Below the pieces are notes generated by a model that was given only the letters and a program-made list of their open reading frames with translations, made no database searches and was not told the DNA's origin. Shown here piece after piece: positions 25,081-37,040 of a stretch of DNA of 64,000 bases. Position 1 is the stretch's first letter. Each line of letters begins with the position of its first letter. The DNA is from Nectonema munidae (taxonomy: Eukaryota > Nematomorpha > Nectonematoida > Nectonematidae), in assembly GCA_030549495.1 (NCBI GenBank), contig JAUIRK010000855.1, positions 2,227,501 through 2,291,500 of the forward strand, read 5' to 3'. The position numbers and the translations under genes were made by a program.

Positions 25081-25749
25081 ACAAAAAATTGAATAAGTAG
25101 TACTTTGTTTAAAAAAAGTTCGCTGATGAATTCCTTTAATGAGAGATTTTTCCTAATTTCATGTTTTTCCATATGAAAGAGAGTTTTTGAAAAATTTCTT
25201 CATCCATCCACTACTCTGTTTGAATCCTGTCAATGCTGCTGTGTTGTTTTAAAGTTCAATCAATCTTCCTTGAATTTTTATACCAACTTCAGATGGATCA
25301 GGAATGAAAGGATCCACAAACCGTTATGAAGCAAATTTCTTTTCAAAATATCAAAAAAGAGTATTAATACATCCTTTTATCTTTAGAAGATAAAAAAACA
25401 TCTAAAAAAAATTTTGTAATAATTCTTCGTCTTTTAACCTATCTCAGGGTAAAAGAAAAAAAGATAGAATTTGCTTTAACCCTATTAGTGCTGAATCATA
25501 TCCCTTCAAATTTTGTGACTTTTCCTAAAATCGCTAGCTGCATCTTTTGAAATCATTTTCATGGTAGTTGAATGACCCTTTCATGGCCCAAACTGTCAAT
25601 CGAAATCAAAAATTAAAATTTTTCAGCAAAATTTTGACATTATCTGTACTTAACCTTATAACTTAGGATCTATATTATATAATACCCTGAAATTTATAAT
25701 TATATAGAGTTTGGAACGCATAACATTTTATATATTTAATTTTTTCAAT

Positions 25750-27190
25750 AATCATGGCTACTTTTTAGAAAATGTCAATCAAAATTTTGATTGATCTAAA
25801 ATATATCTAATAAAATATACCTTCAATTTTACATAAAATAGATGTTTTTATACCAAATCAATCATGCTGTTTTCATTTCTGAACACAGTTTTCGCATTTA
25901 GGATTTGAAAATACCTATAAGTGTTAATCAAATTTGCGGTTTACTTCTGAAAATTGTCTCGAAAAACATTCCTTCACATTTTACATAAAATATATGTGTT
26001 ATACTAAATCGGCCATGTTGGTTTCATTTCAGGACTCATTTTTTACGTTTAGAATCTGAAAATACCTATAAGTGTTAATCAAATTTGCGGTTTACTTCTA
26101 AAAATTACCTTCAAAAACATTCATTCAAATTTTACAATGAAATATATGTATTATACTAAATCGGCCATGCTGGTTTCATTTCTGGACTCATTTTTTACGT
26201 TTAGAATGTGAAAATACCTATAAGTGTTAATCAAATTTGCGGTTTATTTCTAAAAATTGTCTCCAAAACCATTCATTCAAATTTTACAATGAAATATATG
26301 TTTTTATACCAAATCAACCATGCTGTTTTCATTTCTGAAATCATTTTTCACATTTAGACGTTTTAAAACATCTGTAAATGTCAATCAAATGTGCGGTTTA
26401 CTTCTAAAAGCTATCTCAAAAATATTCTCTCAATTTTACAAAAATATATTTTTTATACCAAATCAATCATGATGTTTTCATTTCTGAACTCATTTTTTAC
26501 ATTTAGGATGTGAAAATACCTATAAGTGTTAATCAAATTTGCGTTTAGTTCTAAAATTTGTTTCCAAAAATGTTGATTCAAATTTTAGATGAAATATATG
26601 TTTTTATAGCAAATAGATCATGATGATTTCATTTCTGAACACAGTTTTCGCATTTAGAGGTTTTACTGGTAGTGCCAATCAAATTTGCGGTTTATGTCTG
26701 AAAACTATATCGCAAAATATTCTCTCTAATTTTACATGAAATATATGTTTTTATACCAATTCGACCATGATAATTTTTATTTTTGAAATAATTTTTTTGC
26801 ATTTAGTGGTTTTAAATGTCTGAAAGTGTCAATCAAATGTTCGATTTACGTCTAATGTCTGCAGAAATATTTTTGAAATTTAAATAAAATATCTGTTTTT
26901 ATGCCAAATGGAAGATGTTGGTTTCATTTTTGGACTCAGGTTTGGCATTTATGGTTTTAAAATATCTGAAAGCTTGAATCAGATTTGCGTTTTACTTCTA
27001 GATACTGTCTTCAAAAATATTTTCAAAAAAATAAAATATCTATTTTATACCAAATCGACTATGCTTATTTTATTTCTGTACTGGATTTTGGATAATACGG
27101 TTAAAAAATATCTCGAAGTGGCAATTGAATTAGTATTATGCCTGAAAATCATTTCTGTAAAAAAATGTCAAAAAATGGCTGCATATTAGG
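25750..27190 (+). repeat. Tandem array 1, period 146-153 bp, about 9.5 units
   Basis: Units begin at about 25,852, 26,003, 26,155, 26,308, 26,457, 26,609, 26,755, 26,903 and 27,049. Each starts ACCAAATC and contains TTTCATTTCTGA, AATACCTATAAGTGTTAATC and AAATTTGCGGTTTACTTCTA. Divergence rises toward the array's right end, with units 2 and 3 the most alike. Confidence 0.9.
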
Positions 27191-28159
27191 TATATAGTAA
27201 AAATATACTTTTTTTTTTGTATATTTTGGCTTATAATACTTTCTACAATCATCTTGAGTAACAAAATGTATTATAAAATCTTTTTTTTAAATTTGTATGA
27301 AAGAAGGAACGAAGTTGAAAACTAATTGAAAAGAGAACATGTGATCAAAACAAATAATTAAAAAAAATATGTATCTTGACTAAATGGAACATCTACCATG
27401 TTCTAATGAACTAGGAAGTGGTTTAATTATATAATAGATGCTTCAAAAAGATTTTGACTGTGAAAAAGAAGTTCCTATTTTACAAATGAAAAATATTTAA
27501 ATCTATATCTTATCATCTAGGGTTACAATTAACATTTAGCTAAGATGGGTAGGAAATCTGAAAATTTAGAATAGGTCAGATTTATCAAAAATGGCACAGA
27601 TGCCAATATGTGAGAATTTAGTCACTATCAAGATATTTTTAATTTAAATTGAATTTGTCCATCTTTTTCCTTTTGCGTCAAAGAGATAATTTTTTAGATA
27701 AAGAACGTTGACAACTTTTTGTAATTGAACAATCAACATCACGAATGATTCATCAGAAAAAAACCTTTGAAATGAGATTGATTGACAAATATTCAGGCCT
27801 GAGAGGAAAAAAGTAATTTTATCCTTATAAAAAAATTTTCGAACACACATTGAAAAACATAAATTTCTAATGAAAAAAGAGCTACCAAGAAAGGATCATC
27901 ATAGAATGAATACCAAAATTACATACTGTAAATTATAATATGACGTAGAGACTACGAGCCGATAACGAATTTGTAGCCAAAAAATGGAGGTCCTATCGAG
28001 TTACATAAGTTACTGTAGAATGAAATATTTTGAGTGAATTAAACACCTAAAGTTGGTTTATTAAATAAATAAAAAAAATAATTACCAGAGAAATACTTCA
28101 AGTAGAAGATATTTTTATGTTTATATATTTGACATTGATTTACAGGTTTAACCGATTTT

Positions 28160-29170
28160 TTTGACAGGTTTTATGAATTTTATAAAAAATGAACATCACC
28201 TTTAAATTCTACATACTTGAAATCTATAAAAAAAACTTTTTATAAGAATAAAAATTTTAATTTTGACATAGGCTGTCATATGTAAATTATTTTGTCAGGT
28301 TTGACTAATTTTTATAAAAAAAAAGAATATAACCAGTAAACACAGCCTACTTGAAAATGGGTATATGTGTGTAAAATGCCATGCACGGTAAACTTCATAA
28401 CCTCCCTATACTTTCTATTAAACGTAATTCTCTTATTCAAAAAACCGTGCCTATTCCTTTCTTTTTGGGATAAATAAATTTTTTGACAGTTTTGATTGAT
28501 TTTTATTTAAAAAATGAATATCACCACTGAATTAGGCATGCTTGAAAATGGGTGTAATATATGTGTAAAAACATTATATTATTATTTAGATAAAAAGTTT
28601 CTTTTTTGAGATGAGCTGTTATATGTAAATCACTTTTTTTGACATGTTTGCTTGATTTTCATAAAAAATGAATATCACCACTGAATTCAGTATATTTGAA
28701 AATGGCTATACATGTGTAAAAAACTTTATATAATTATTTAGATAAAAAGTTCCTTTTTGAGATGAGCTGTCACATTTAGATCAATTTTTTGACAGCTTTG
28801 ATTGATTTACATAAAAAATGAATATCACCACTGAATTCAGCATATTTGAAAATGGGTATAAATGTGTAAAAAACTTTATATACTTATTTAGATAAAAAGT
28901 TTCTTTTTGAGATGTGCTGTCACATTTAAATCAATTTTTTGACAGGTTTGATTGATTTTCATAAAAATTGAATATCATTCCTGAATTCAGCATATTTGAA
29001 AATGGGTATACATGTGTAAAAAACTTTATATAATTATTTAAATAAAAAGTTCCTTTTTGAGATGAGCTGTCAAATATAAATCAATTTTTTGACAATGGAC
29101 ATCACCACTGAATTCAGCATATTTGAAAATGGGTATACATGTGTAAAAAACATTATATAACATAATATTT
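28160..29170 (+). repeat. Tandem array 2, period about 150 bp, about 7 units
   Basis: The marker GAATATCACC recurs at 28,191, 28,325, 28,516, 28,670, 28,820, 28,970 and 29,098. Units share TTGACAGGTTTGATTGATTT, CATATTTGAAAATGGGTATA and TTTTTGAGATGAGCTGTCA. The long 28,325-28,516 interval is explained by a dispersed repeat inserted at 28,369-28,461. No clear homology to array 1 is seen by eye despite the equal period. Confidence 0.88.
28369..28461 (+). repeat. Dispersed ~95-bp repeat with GCACGGT inverted ends, copy 1
   Basis: The core 28,383-28,450 starts GCACGGTAAACTTCAT and ends ACCGTGC. About 90% identical to the inverted copy at 39,356-39,452, and the similarity extends 10-15 bases beyond the inverted ends on both sides. 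It interrupts array 2. Confidence 0.8.
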
Positions 29171-29260
29171 ATAAAAATTTATTAATATCTGAGAAAAATA
29201 AGGGGGGGGGGGCACTCAGCACTTGAGCGGACAAATTTGGCCCAGCACTAATAGGGTTAA

Positions 29261-29868
29261 GATTGTTTCCCAAATTGGGAGCGTTCGTGTTAGGATCATA
29301 TCGTTCACTCAGCTGTATTTATATATTTGTAACATACATTCTTGTAAAATTATATATATATCAGGGTATAGTGTTCTGCAGTATCAAGGGCACGTAGGTG
29401 TTTAGTGGGATGGAAAGTAAAGGTAGACCACTCAATCTTTTTCAAGATATTCACCCAAAAATAACGATTATTTCAATAAAGATTTATTTAATCGTTTTTA
29501 AGGACTTCAGACTTGAGAAATTTTGCTTTCGGAGATTTTGGTTTTGGAAGAAATCAAAAAAATGAATGAAGTTTTTGAGTTTTAAACAATCCAATCATAG
29601 CGATTATCTCTGCAGTTCCCTACATTTTTACATGACAAAAAATTGCTTGCTTATAACTTAACTTCACTACAGTTGTAAATATAGTTATAAAAAATTTTTT
29701 TTTGGAGTAAGTTGGTAAAAATGATTAGGTAAGACGTGACCCGAAGCGCAAATTTGATTAAATCCACTGATATCTGGTTAAATCAAGTTTTTCTACAAGC
29801 CCATCTTTTGCAGGAAAAAAATGCTTTCGCAAACACACAAAGATAAAATAGCAAAATATAGAATAAAT
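29261..29868. other. Intergenic between the TTAA element and the heat-shock-type gene
   Basis: AT-rich, with no gene or repeat recognised. Confidence 0.45.
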
Positions 29869-29874
29869 TTTATT
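29869..29874 (-). promoter_or_regulatory. Polyadenylation signal of the Phe/Pro-rich gene
   Basis: AATAAA on the - strand, about 85 bases past the stop codon. Confidence 0.55.
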
Positions 29875-29956
29875 TAAAAAATTGTAAAACTCATGAGCAA
29901 AAAATGACAATAAAATATATTAAAAGAAAAAGATGTATTCTTCCTTTTAGCGATGT

Positions 29957-30328
29957 TTAAACCGACTTTGCCATCTTACAATCCTTAAATTGTCTTTCAG
30001 ATTCTGCTCCAGAAGAATCAGAGGTAGACTTCTCTTTTCTACCTTTCTTTTTGAAGCAACCTTTCTTAGAATGTTTACAACCATTAAAAGTCTGCCCTTG
30101 CTGCCCAAAAGAAGGCGGACCAAAAAATGGAGGATGAGAAAAACCTCTTGCGAAAAAGGGAGAAGGACCAAAATTCATTCTCCATGGAGAAAAGAAATTA
30201 TTCTCGAAAGGAGGAAAATAACCCATTTGAAAGTTGTTCATAGGATGACGACACCAACGATGAGAATACGAACGGGGGCCAAAAAAAGGAGGGGGACGAT
30301 TACACCCAAAATGATTTCTACAAAACAT
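29957..30328 (-). CDS. Intronless Phe/Pro/Gly-rich small protein under a heat-shock-type promoter
   Basis: A single 123-codon frame starts at ATG 30,328. The N-terminal three quarters are rich in Phe, Pro, Gly and Asn with repeated PPFFGP motifs (RPPPFFGPRS near residue 11, HPPFFGPPSFGQQG near 65). The last 40 residues are a Lys/Arg block (KKGCFKKKGRKEK) followed by a Ser/acidic tail. No alpha-crystallin or other known domain is visible, so I do not assign a family. Support for a real gene comes from the intact frame, the absence of introns, a TATA box 47-54 bases and a phased heat shock element 78-100 bases upstream of the ATG, and a downstream AATAAA. A stress-induced disordered protein is the inference. 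The + strand frame over it is a shadow. Confidence 0.75.
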   Translation of the reverse strand: MFCRNHFGCNRPPPFFGPRSYSHRWCRHPMNNFQMGYFPPFENNFFSPWRMNFGPSPFFARGFSHPPFFGPPSFGQQGQTFNGCKHSKKGCFKKKGRKEKSTSDSSGAESERQFKDCKMAKSV

Positions 30329-30374
30329 TTTCTATGCCAAAATTACAAAGTATTAATTATGCACGTAAATTCGG

Positions 30375-30428
30375 CTTATATATTCAACTCAAGGGAATTT
30401 CGCGAGAAAATTATGGAATTTTCTAGAT
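30375..30428 (-). promoter_or_regulatory. TATA box plus phased heat shock element
   Basis: On the + strand, 30,406-30,428 reads GAA, two bases, TTA, two bases, GAA, two bases, TTC, two bases, GAT. That is five units in strict 5-bp phase, three of them perfect, which is the binding pattern of trimeric HSF. A looser GAATTTC precedes at 30,395. A TATATAAG box (- strand) lies at 30,375-30,382. The predicted transcription start would leave a 5' UTR of about 20-25 bases before the ATG at 30,328. Confidence 0.75.
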
Positions 30429-31439
30429 CGTTGTTCGTGCGACATTAAAATTTTTTATAATTTATTTTTTTTTTAATTTTTTTTAATTAATTTTAATTTT
30501 TATAATTTATTTAAAATATGGATATATAATTAATTAACTTTTATTTATTTATTTTTTATTTAGAAAAAAGAATTATAAAAATAATCTGAAATATAAAAAG
30601 AATGTGGAGCAAACCAATTAGGTTCTTGTCACACAAAAAAAAATTAACAACAGATGTAAAAACAGAATGTTCAAAATCAAAACATTGTAAATGATACAAA
30701 AAAAAAGAAATTTTTATTATAGTCTTTGCATCATTTATTTTCACATATTATTCCTTCTTATAACTTTTCACTAGTCCAAATACATATATATCATTGCCAT
30801 ATCACCATCTACTTCCTTTTTGGTTTGCATATCTTTAAATTTTAGAGTTTATTTTGAGCCTTTTAATGAAGCTCTAAAACATCTCTGTTTTCAGATTTGA
30901 AAACTATTTTTTGCACCATATTTCTTAATATATTTATAATATTTATTATATAAGATTTCTTATTCAAATTATTTATGTCATTTCTTATTCTTCTTACCTG
31001 TCTTAAGTATTTTATACATAGAGTTTGATAGACTTGTTATATTAAAAGAAATCATTGTAGTTGGTTGGTGATATCAAAGCACTTTCAGCCGTAAGGCTAT
31101 ATGCTCGCATTATGAGAGAGAGAATTTTATTATAAAAAAAGAGAGTTAACAAAGGTAGTAAAGTGGAGTAAACAATGTGTATATATGTTAATATTTATAA
31201 TATATATTCACATGAAGAACTATATCATCTTTTTCAAGATTATCATTATAGGAAAAATCAATGACCAATAATAACCATGAATTAGATTTTTCCACTTGGA
31301 TATATAAAAAAAAATTTTTTTTTGCAAACCAACAAGTACAACTTAAAAGTTTATATGGAAGACAAAAGGTAAAGTCTAGATTGTATTTTGTATGTACTCA
31401 GAAGATGATTTTTTATTATTTTTTTAAATGAAAGTAATG
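30429..31439. other. AT-rich intergenic
   Basis: Upstream of the heat-shock-type gene the sequence is almost pure A and T with short GA repeats near 31,112. No gene is seen. Confidence 0.45.
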
Positions 31440-33040
31440 ACATTGATAGATTTTCAAAGAAATGCACATTATCATTATAAAATTCATTAACTTTTTTTAT
31501 TAAAGAAATACTTGTTCCTTTTAGTCTATAGGTAATTTTTAAAGGTTTATTAAAGTTCCTAGTGTTATGTTAAAGATTTTCCCTATATCTTATCAGTGGA
31601 CCGAAAACATTCTGTAAAAACCGTTGAAATATTTATAGAGAAATACTCCAACTCTTTGTTTTATTTTCAGAATACCAGTTGTAGAGTTGGTCTAAGTTCT
31701 TGTTAAAGCTATATGTGTAGATAACTTTACCATTTTTTTACTTTAGATAAAGGAAGATAAAGGCAGATCTCGTCTGTAAAGAGCAGAAACTCAAAAATGT
31801 TTGGAAGGAAGAAAATATTGTTGATATTTATGCTGAAAGTAAGGGCCCCAAAATGGATCCCTGCGGGACACAATTTTTGAGGGATAGCTTCTTAGAAAAA
31901 AAATCATTCACTTTAACAATTTGATACCTATTAATAAGGTATGAGTCTAAAAAGAACGAACCTCTATTAAACCCACATTTATTCAAATTCTTCAAGATTG
32001 GTGAGTGATTAACTCTGTCAAAAGCTATTGACAGGTTAAAGAGAAAAATTACTGCGTCATCCTTTTTTTCTAAAATTTTAACTGTCTTATGAATCAAACA
32101 AGAGTGGAAAGATTCCGTCGAATAATGTTGGTGAAATCCAAATTGATAGTCATTTAAGTAATTTATTGAACCCAAGTAAGTCTTCAATTGATGATGTATA
32201 AATTCTTCGAATATTTTTAAAGTGTGGGGATAATTGAGATAGGTCTGTAATTATCTACACAGTTTCTATCATTTTTCTTATGTACAGGTACAACTTTATG
32301 AAGCATAAGGATTTCAGGAAAGACACAATTTTAAAAAAAAGATTTATAGCTTTATTACATTATCAGATTACAAATATCATGTTTTATTAATTTTACTTGA
32401 TTTATTGAAATTCCATATATGTCTTTTGTTACATTTTTTTTCATTCCATCTATAACAAATAATAGCATTTCATATGAACAGATTTCCAATTCAAAGGACT
32501 CAACTGTGTTGTCAAGAAAATTGAAATCGAGTTGTTCTGGCAAGGAGTCATTTTGTACAAAAGCAAAACTTTCATTGAAAATGTTAGCTCAGGTATGATC
32601 ATCATAGTACTCATTATTTCTTTTAATAAATATTTTCTTATTGTAATTCCCTTTTAGAATCCTGTTAATATTTGACCAAGTTTTCCGCGTTAAATCACAA
32701 TTGGGAAAAGGTTTTGAATAATGCTTCTGTTTCAAATCCCTTATTTTATACTTTATACGATTTCTTAATAAAGTGTATTCATTCTTTATTCTTTAGTTTT
32801 TACTTTTTTTGCATTTTAATCATTTGCATGACTTCGCCTGTGATCCAAGAATTAAATTTAGACTTGTATTTGTTTTTTTGAACTCAATAAATGAAGTACA
32901 TTTTTTGACCATATCAGAATTTTGAGAACTAATTTGCTTAAATAATTCAGATGAAATTGAATTGAATGTCTGTCTAATTGTGTAGATAATGAGGAAAACA
33001 TTGGACCCAAGGTTCTTAAATACATATAACAAGATTTTTT
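31440..33040 (-). mobile_element. LINE (CR1/Jockey group) reverse transcriptase relic
   Basis: On the - strand, pieces of ORF2 appear in order. First come a linker block with WITGEVMQMIK (~32,850) and RKTWSNINRILKG (~32,670). A KDIYGISINQVK block (~32,410) follows. The best-kept frame is 31,828-32,187, with FNLSIAFDRVNHSPILKNL and VPQGSILGPLLS. Downstream, HNTRNFNKPLKITYRL (~31,550) is the typical C-terminal block. Many frame changes are present and no YADD motif survives intact. It is an old copy. Confidence 0.8.
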
Positions 33041-35231
33041 TTCTTTGTTAATCTTTTTATGATTTTCACGATGACTTTATGTATTATAAAATATCATTAA
33101 ATATTTTAGGCCCTATGGCTTGAGACGACAATGAAGTCTTTAAGAATAAATTAAATGGAAGTAACTAAGGGGCTTAATAAAATTTGATTAGAAAAATTAT
33201 TTTAATCATCATTCAAACAATTCTTTCTTATTAGCTTAACGATTTTAATTCTTTAATAAAATTATAATTTTAACTCTGAAAAAATTAACTTTCGAATGTA
33301 TCATTTATTTTCTTATTTTAAATAATTTTTTTATGTTAAGACTGTTGTTTTCGTTTTCTTCCGTGTTTAAAAGATCTTCTCCTACAATCTAGTGTAAAAT
33401 GTTTCTAATTTATTTTTTTTGTACTAAGGGAAAAATAATAGAAAAAAATATTAAATAACTTATTATATTGTTTATTAATTTCATCTTTAATACTCTATTA
33501 TTTCTATTATTGTACTTCTTGATTTTAATATTTGAATTTTTCTCAAAATTTTGTCTTAATTTTTTTTATAGTATAAAGTAGATCTAGTCTACTTTACAGT
33601 CAAGCATTCTTTTATCTTTTAACCATTTATTATTATTAAGGTGTAGAGTAAGGTTCAGCATTGAGTTTGCCCTACTTTTTTTCTTTGTTTTAGTATTTTT
33701 AGGGCTATTTTTTTCTTATTTAAATCAATGTTTTCATACAAATCACCTTTTTTTAGTACAGGTTAAATATTTTTTATAAATATTCATTATGGATTCTTTT
33801 TGTAATTTCCCTTTTGATGGTGTAATTTTATATTTTTTATTCCTAAAGAATTAATATTTATGTCTAAATATCTATTTTTTGTCATTGATGTAAATAGAAC
33901 TATTATCTTCATTATAATACCATGTGTACAAGCAAGCCATCCTAATTTTGACGCGATTATATAGAAAACCTATTAGGATAATTTTAGTTTTAGACTAAAT
34001 AGTAAATGTATTTTTATAATATGCTATCTTATGGATCCCTAGAATGTTCAATATAGACAGATTTGTCATAATGCAAACTTGTTTACATGTATTTGTCATT
34101 ATTTCATCTATTTTAATTGTTAAATGTGAAATTAAAAATTCCTTATTTCTTAAAAGTTTACAATCTTTAAATTATAATAGCAATTGTGTTTGAACACCGA
34201 GTTTCAATTGATCTGTCTGTTGACTTCTATTTTTAACCAGAAAATTTATGCACAAGTCACGTAGCTGCTTATCCATTCTCTCTATTAAACTTTTTTTGTA
34301 TCAGGGATGCGGATATCATAATAGCTATTCTAAGTAAAAAAAAGTAACTTTTCATCTAAAACATTTAAAATTTAATTAAAGTAAACTAAAAAACTCAGCA
34401 TATGACAATTTTTTTAAATACAAAAAAATGTTAACTGCAAATATTTTTGGACTTTGTGTGTATCAGAACACTTTCTAAATATAATTTGTATTTTAACTGA
34501 TTTTAAGAACACATTCCCACAAATCTTCACCTTTGCTATTGTTTTCAAGAACTTTATAAAGAAAAACCCTATAGATTAAGAAATTTAGCCCTTCAAAACG
34601 GTACCAAATAAAAATATTTATATAATTAAAAAAATCCTGAAAATCAAAAATTAGGGGGCATTTTTTCTTACTTTTTAATTGGGGGCATTTTTACCTACAA
34701 CCATCGAATATATATTAGTTTAAAAAAATCCAAAAATGTTAGGGGGTGGAATAGGCTTTTCATTTGAAAAACGAAGTAGTCTACCAGGCACATTACAGGA
34801 ATTGATGAAAAGATATTTGATTCATAGAGAAAACAAATAAATGAAGGTTGGATAGTTTAATATGAGTGAATGTATTCTAAAGACAAAGAGTCTACTCGAC
34901 GCCCTGCGATGTTTATATGAAAAAATGTGCTTGATTCAGGGGCAAGGGTATAAAATGAACTTATACCTGTGCAAACAAAAATAAAACAAAAATTAAGATC
35001 GCATTATTTCATTTTACTCATCATCATTCAAAAATAGTTTAAAAGCTAAATTGATACAAGCTACAAAAAGTAAAATAACTTTTAACATTTTGCAATGATT
35101 TGCCTTTTATAATAACTTTTAAGGAAAAAAAGTCTATCAGAAAAAGTTATAGAGCTTCAACAAAAACAAAAAATTAGAGCATAACTTAAGTTTTTTGAAA
35201 ACTAATTTGATGTATCCCCTACAGCATACTT
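33041..35231. other. AT-rich region, possibly further LINE debris
   Basis: No frame longer than 65 codons. It may include the degraded 5' part of the adjacent LINE, but no endonuclease motif was recognised. Around 34,650-34,745 the motif TTAGGGGGCATTTTT and its variants recur three times. Confidence 0.3.
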
Positions 35232-35385
35232 TATGGGTGGCATGGCAGGTTGGTTGAGATGATGGACATAGCATGGAAGCCTCTGGATTCGATTCCTCAT
35301 CGATACGAATTTGTTCATAGTTTGACATAAGCGGTACATCATTGCCTGGCCAATAAAAATACATCCGCTGCACCTTACCTTTTAC
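35232..35385 (+). repeat. tRNA-derived SINE, divergent subfamily (copy F)
   Basis: Same order of parts as copies A-C: AGGTTGGTTGAGATG as A box, GGATTCGATTCC as B box, then TTCATAGTTTGACATAAGCG and the end GCTGCACCTTACCTTT. The sequence between the boxes differs, so this is a second subfamily or an independent tRNA head on the same body. Confidence 0.65.
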
Positions 35386-35512
35386 TCAAAATTGAAAAAT
35401 TTGCTACATAATTAACATAAGAGAAAGGAAACAAAATAAAGCAATTTTCACTATTTTAAAATGGAACCGTCTGTTCTCAGAATAAATTCAAATAATAGGA
35501 GGCATAAAGAAA

Positions 35513-35773
35513 GGTCGACAGCAATTTCGCCCCATAGACAAATTGTCTCATAGGCTATTTGTTTCATCCATCTTTGCTTATTATATGTGTAAAATTATTA
35601 AAAAATTTTGTTATTTTTTATTTTATCTCTATTAAATTATTTCAAATTAATCATTTTATCTCTTAATTTTTTAGAATTGTCCATGAGACAAAATGTCTTA
35701 TGAAAATAATGGGGCGAATTGTCCATGAAACAAAATGTCTTATGAAAATAATGGGGCGAAATGTCCGAGGACC
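35513..35773. mobile_element. 261-bp MITE with GGTC...GACC ends and a 42-bp tandem repeat
   Basis: The left end GGTCGACAGCAATTTCGCCC and the inverse of the right end GGTCCTCGGACATTTCGCCC match in most positions. At the right end a 42-bp unit (starting 35,674 and 35,716) carrying GTCCATGAGACAAAATGTC is duplicated. The left end carries the inverse of the same motif. Superfamily unknown. Confidence 0.65.
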
Positions 35774-36078
35774 AAACTAACATAAATCAAAGTATACGAG
35801 AAAAGAAAATCATTGCGTTTTTTTGAATATTTCTATCTACAAATAAAATTCTGACAGCGTCATAAATAGATCAAGTACATTTTTAACAACTGAAACATTT
35901 TGTTTCGATATATTTTTATTATAATCAACAAATTTTCTTTAAAAAAGTGATTTGATTATGTACAGTGTAACTTATAAAATTAAATATTAAGCAAATAGAG
36001 TATTCTTGCTTCTAAACTGAATAGATAATCAAAATATTCATTCCCAAATAACTACTCTAAATGCAAATTAGACAGAAG

Positions 36079-36273
36079 CAGTGGTATAGCCAAAAAATGT
36101 TAATAGAAGGGGCACAATTTAAAAACAAAAACTTGCGCAACATTATTTATACTTTCTTGATCCTTTCATTGGAAAAATTTTCAAAAACTGATATGCATAA
36201 GTTGCATGGGGCACCATGCGGTACATAGGAGTGTGGGCACGGCCTCTCATGCCTCAGCCTAGCTACGTCACTG
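36079..36273. mobile_element. hAT-like MITE
   Basis: Ends CAGTGGTATAGCC and the inverse CAGTGACGTAGCTAGGC match the common hAT tip CAGTGGCGTAGC. Length 195 bp. No convincing 8-bp target duplication is visible, so it is degraded. Confidence 0.55.
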
Positions 36274-37036
36274 GAATGAATAGAGCTGAATGAGATAGGA
36301 GAGCTTAACAAGAGAAGAGGGCTTGAATGAATGAGCTTTAGTGAATGATTGAGTTTTAGCAGAGAAAGCGCAAGAGAAACAGGAGACAGAAAGAGAAATA
36401 TAATCAATGTGACAGAAGATGAGAAAATCTAGTGGATCATCAACATGTGTTTTCTCAAAAATACTACAAAGAGGAGACATTGTGGTAAACATTGCTTACT
36501 TATTGTGTGCATATTGAAGCAATGGATTATTATATAGCTCTCACGCATCGTCGGTAAAATATGTTTGATAGGAAAAATGCGATCATCATACATGATGGCT
36601 GATCAAGTTATTTTTTATAGATGGATTGATAGAACTAAATAATTGAAATAAAAGATTAAAATATACATTTAAAGTATAGTATTGCCAAAAATGGCAGATT
36701 TTTTTCAAAAAAAAACTATTATAGCCTGTATAATTTTAGCTTATATTATCTTTAAATTTTTAAGAGAATATAAAATACAGCGAGTGCCTTCCTGGCTCCC
36801 CCAATGAATCAGAATCGTTTTTAAGGAGTTCTATGGGTCCTGATTCCCCGCCTCTACATTGTTGATTGTATGGAGGTGATTTTTTATTGAAAAATCGAAA
36901 CCGATTTTTCCTTTTCAAGGAAAATTTTAAACAAAATATGTTTATCTATTTATTATGCATACTTGGAAAATAAGCAAAACTTACTCAAACAAGTTGATAA
37001 CTTTATTAATTTTCGATCTCTTCGGGCTTCTTCAGA
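36274..37036. other. Intergenic
   Basis: A GA-rich stretch at 36,280-36,420 gives low-complexity Ser/Leu-rich frames on the - strand. No gene is supported. Confidence 0.4.
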
Positions 37037-37040
37037 TTAA

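Larger units (their letters stand above)
25480..29256. mobile_element. 3.78-kb TTAA-flanked non-autonomous element packed with ~150-bp repeats
   Basis: TTAA (25,476-25,479) precedes CCCTATTAGTGCTG, and the exact inverse CAGCACTAATAGGG ends at 29,256 followed by TTAA. That is a perfect 14-bp terminal inverted repeat with piggyBac-type target duplication. The interior has no transposase. It holds one array of about nine units (25,750-27,190) and a second, different array of about seven units (28,160-29,170), joined by about 1 kb of unique AT-rich DNA. The TIR sequence differs from that of the 37,041 piggyBac beyond CCC, so another TTAA-specific transposase would be needed for its movement. Confidence 0.8.

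Noticed and set aside
25750-29170. CRISPR-like or minisatellite reading of the ~150-bp arrays
   Set aside because: Units are contiguous, diverged and in a eukaryotic genome. They are ordinary tandem repeats inside a transposon-like frame.
29990-30448. 152-codon + strand frame over the Phe/Pro-rich gene
   Set aside because: It overlaps the promoter elements and is Arg/Thr-biased as expected for an antisense shadow.
36147-36492. Two overlapping Ser/Leu-rich - strand frames
   Set aside because: They arise from a GA-rich stretch and the adjacent hAT MITE, with no domain.
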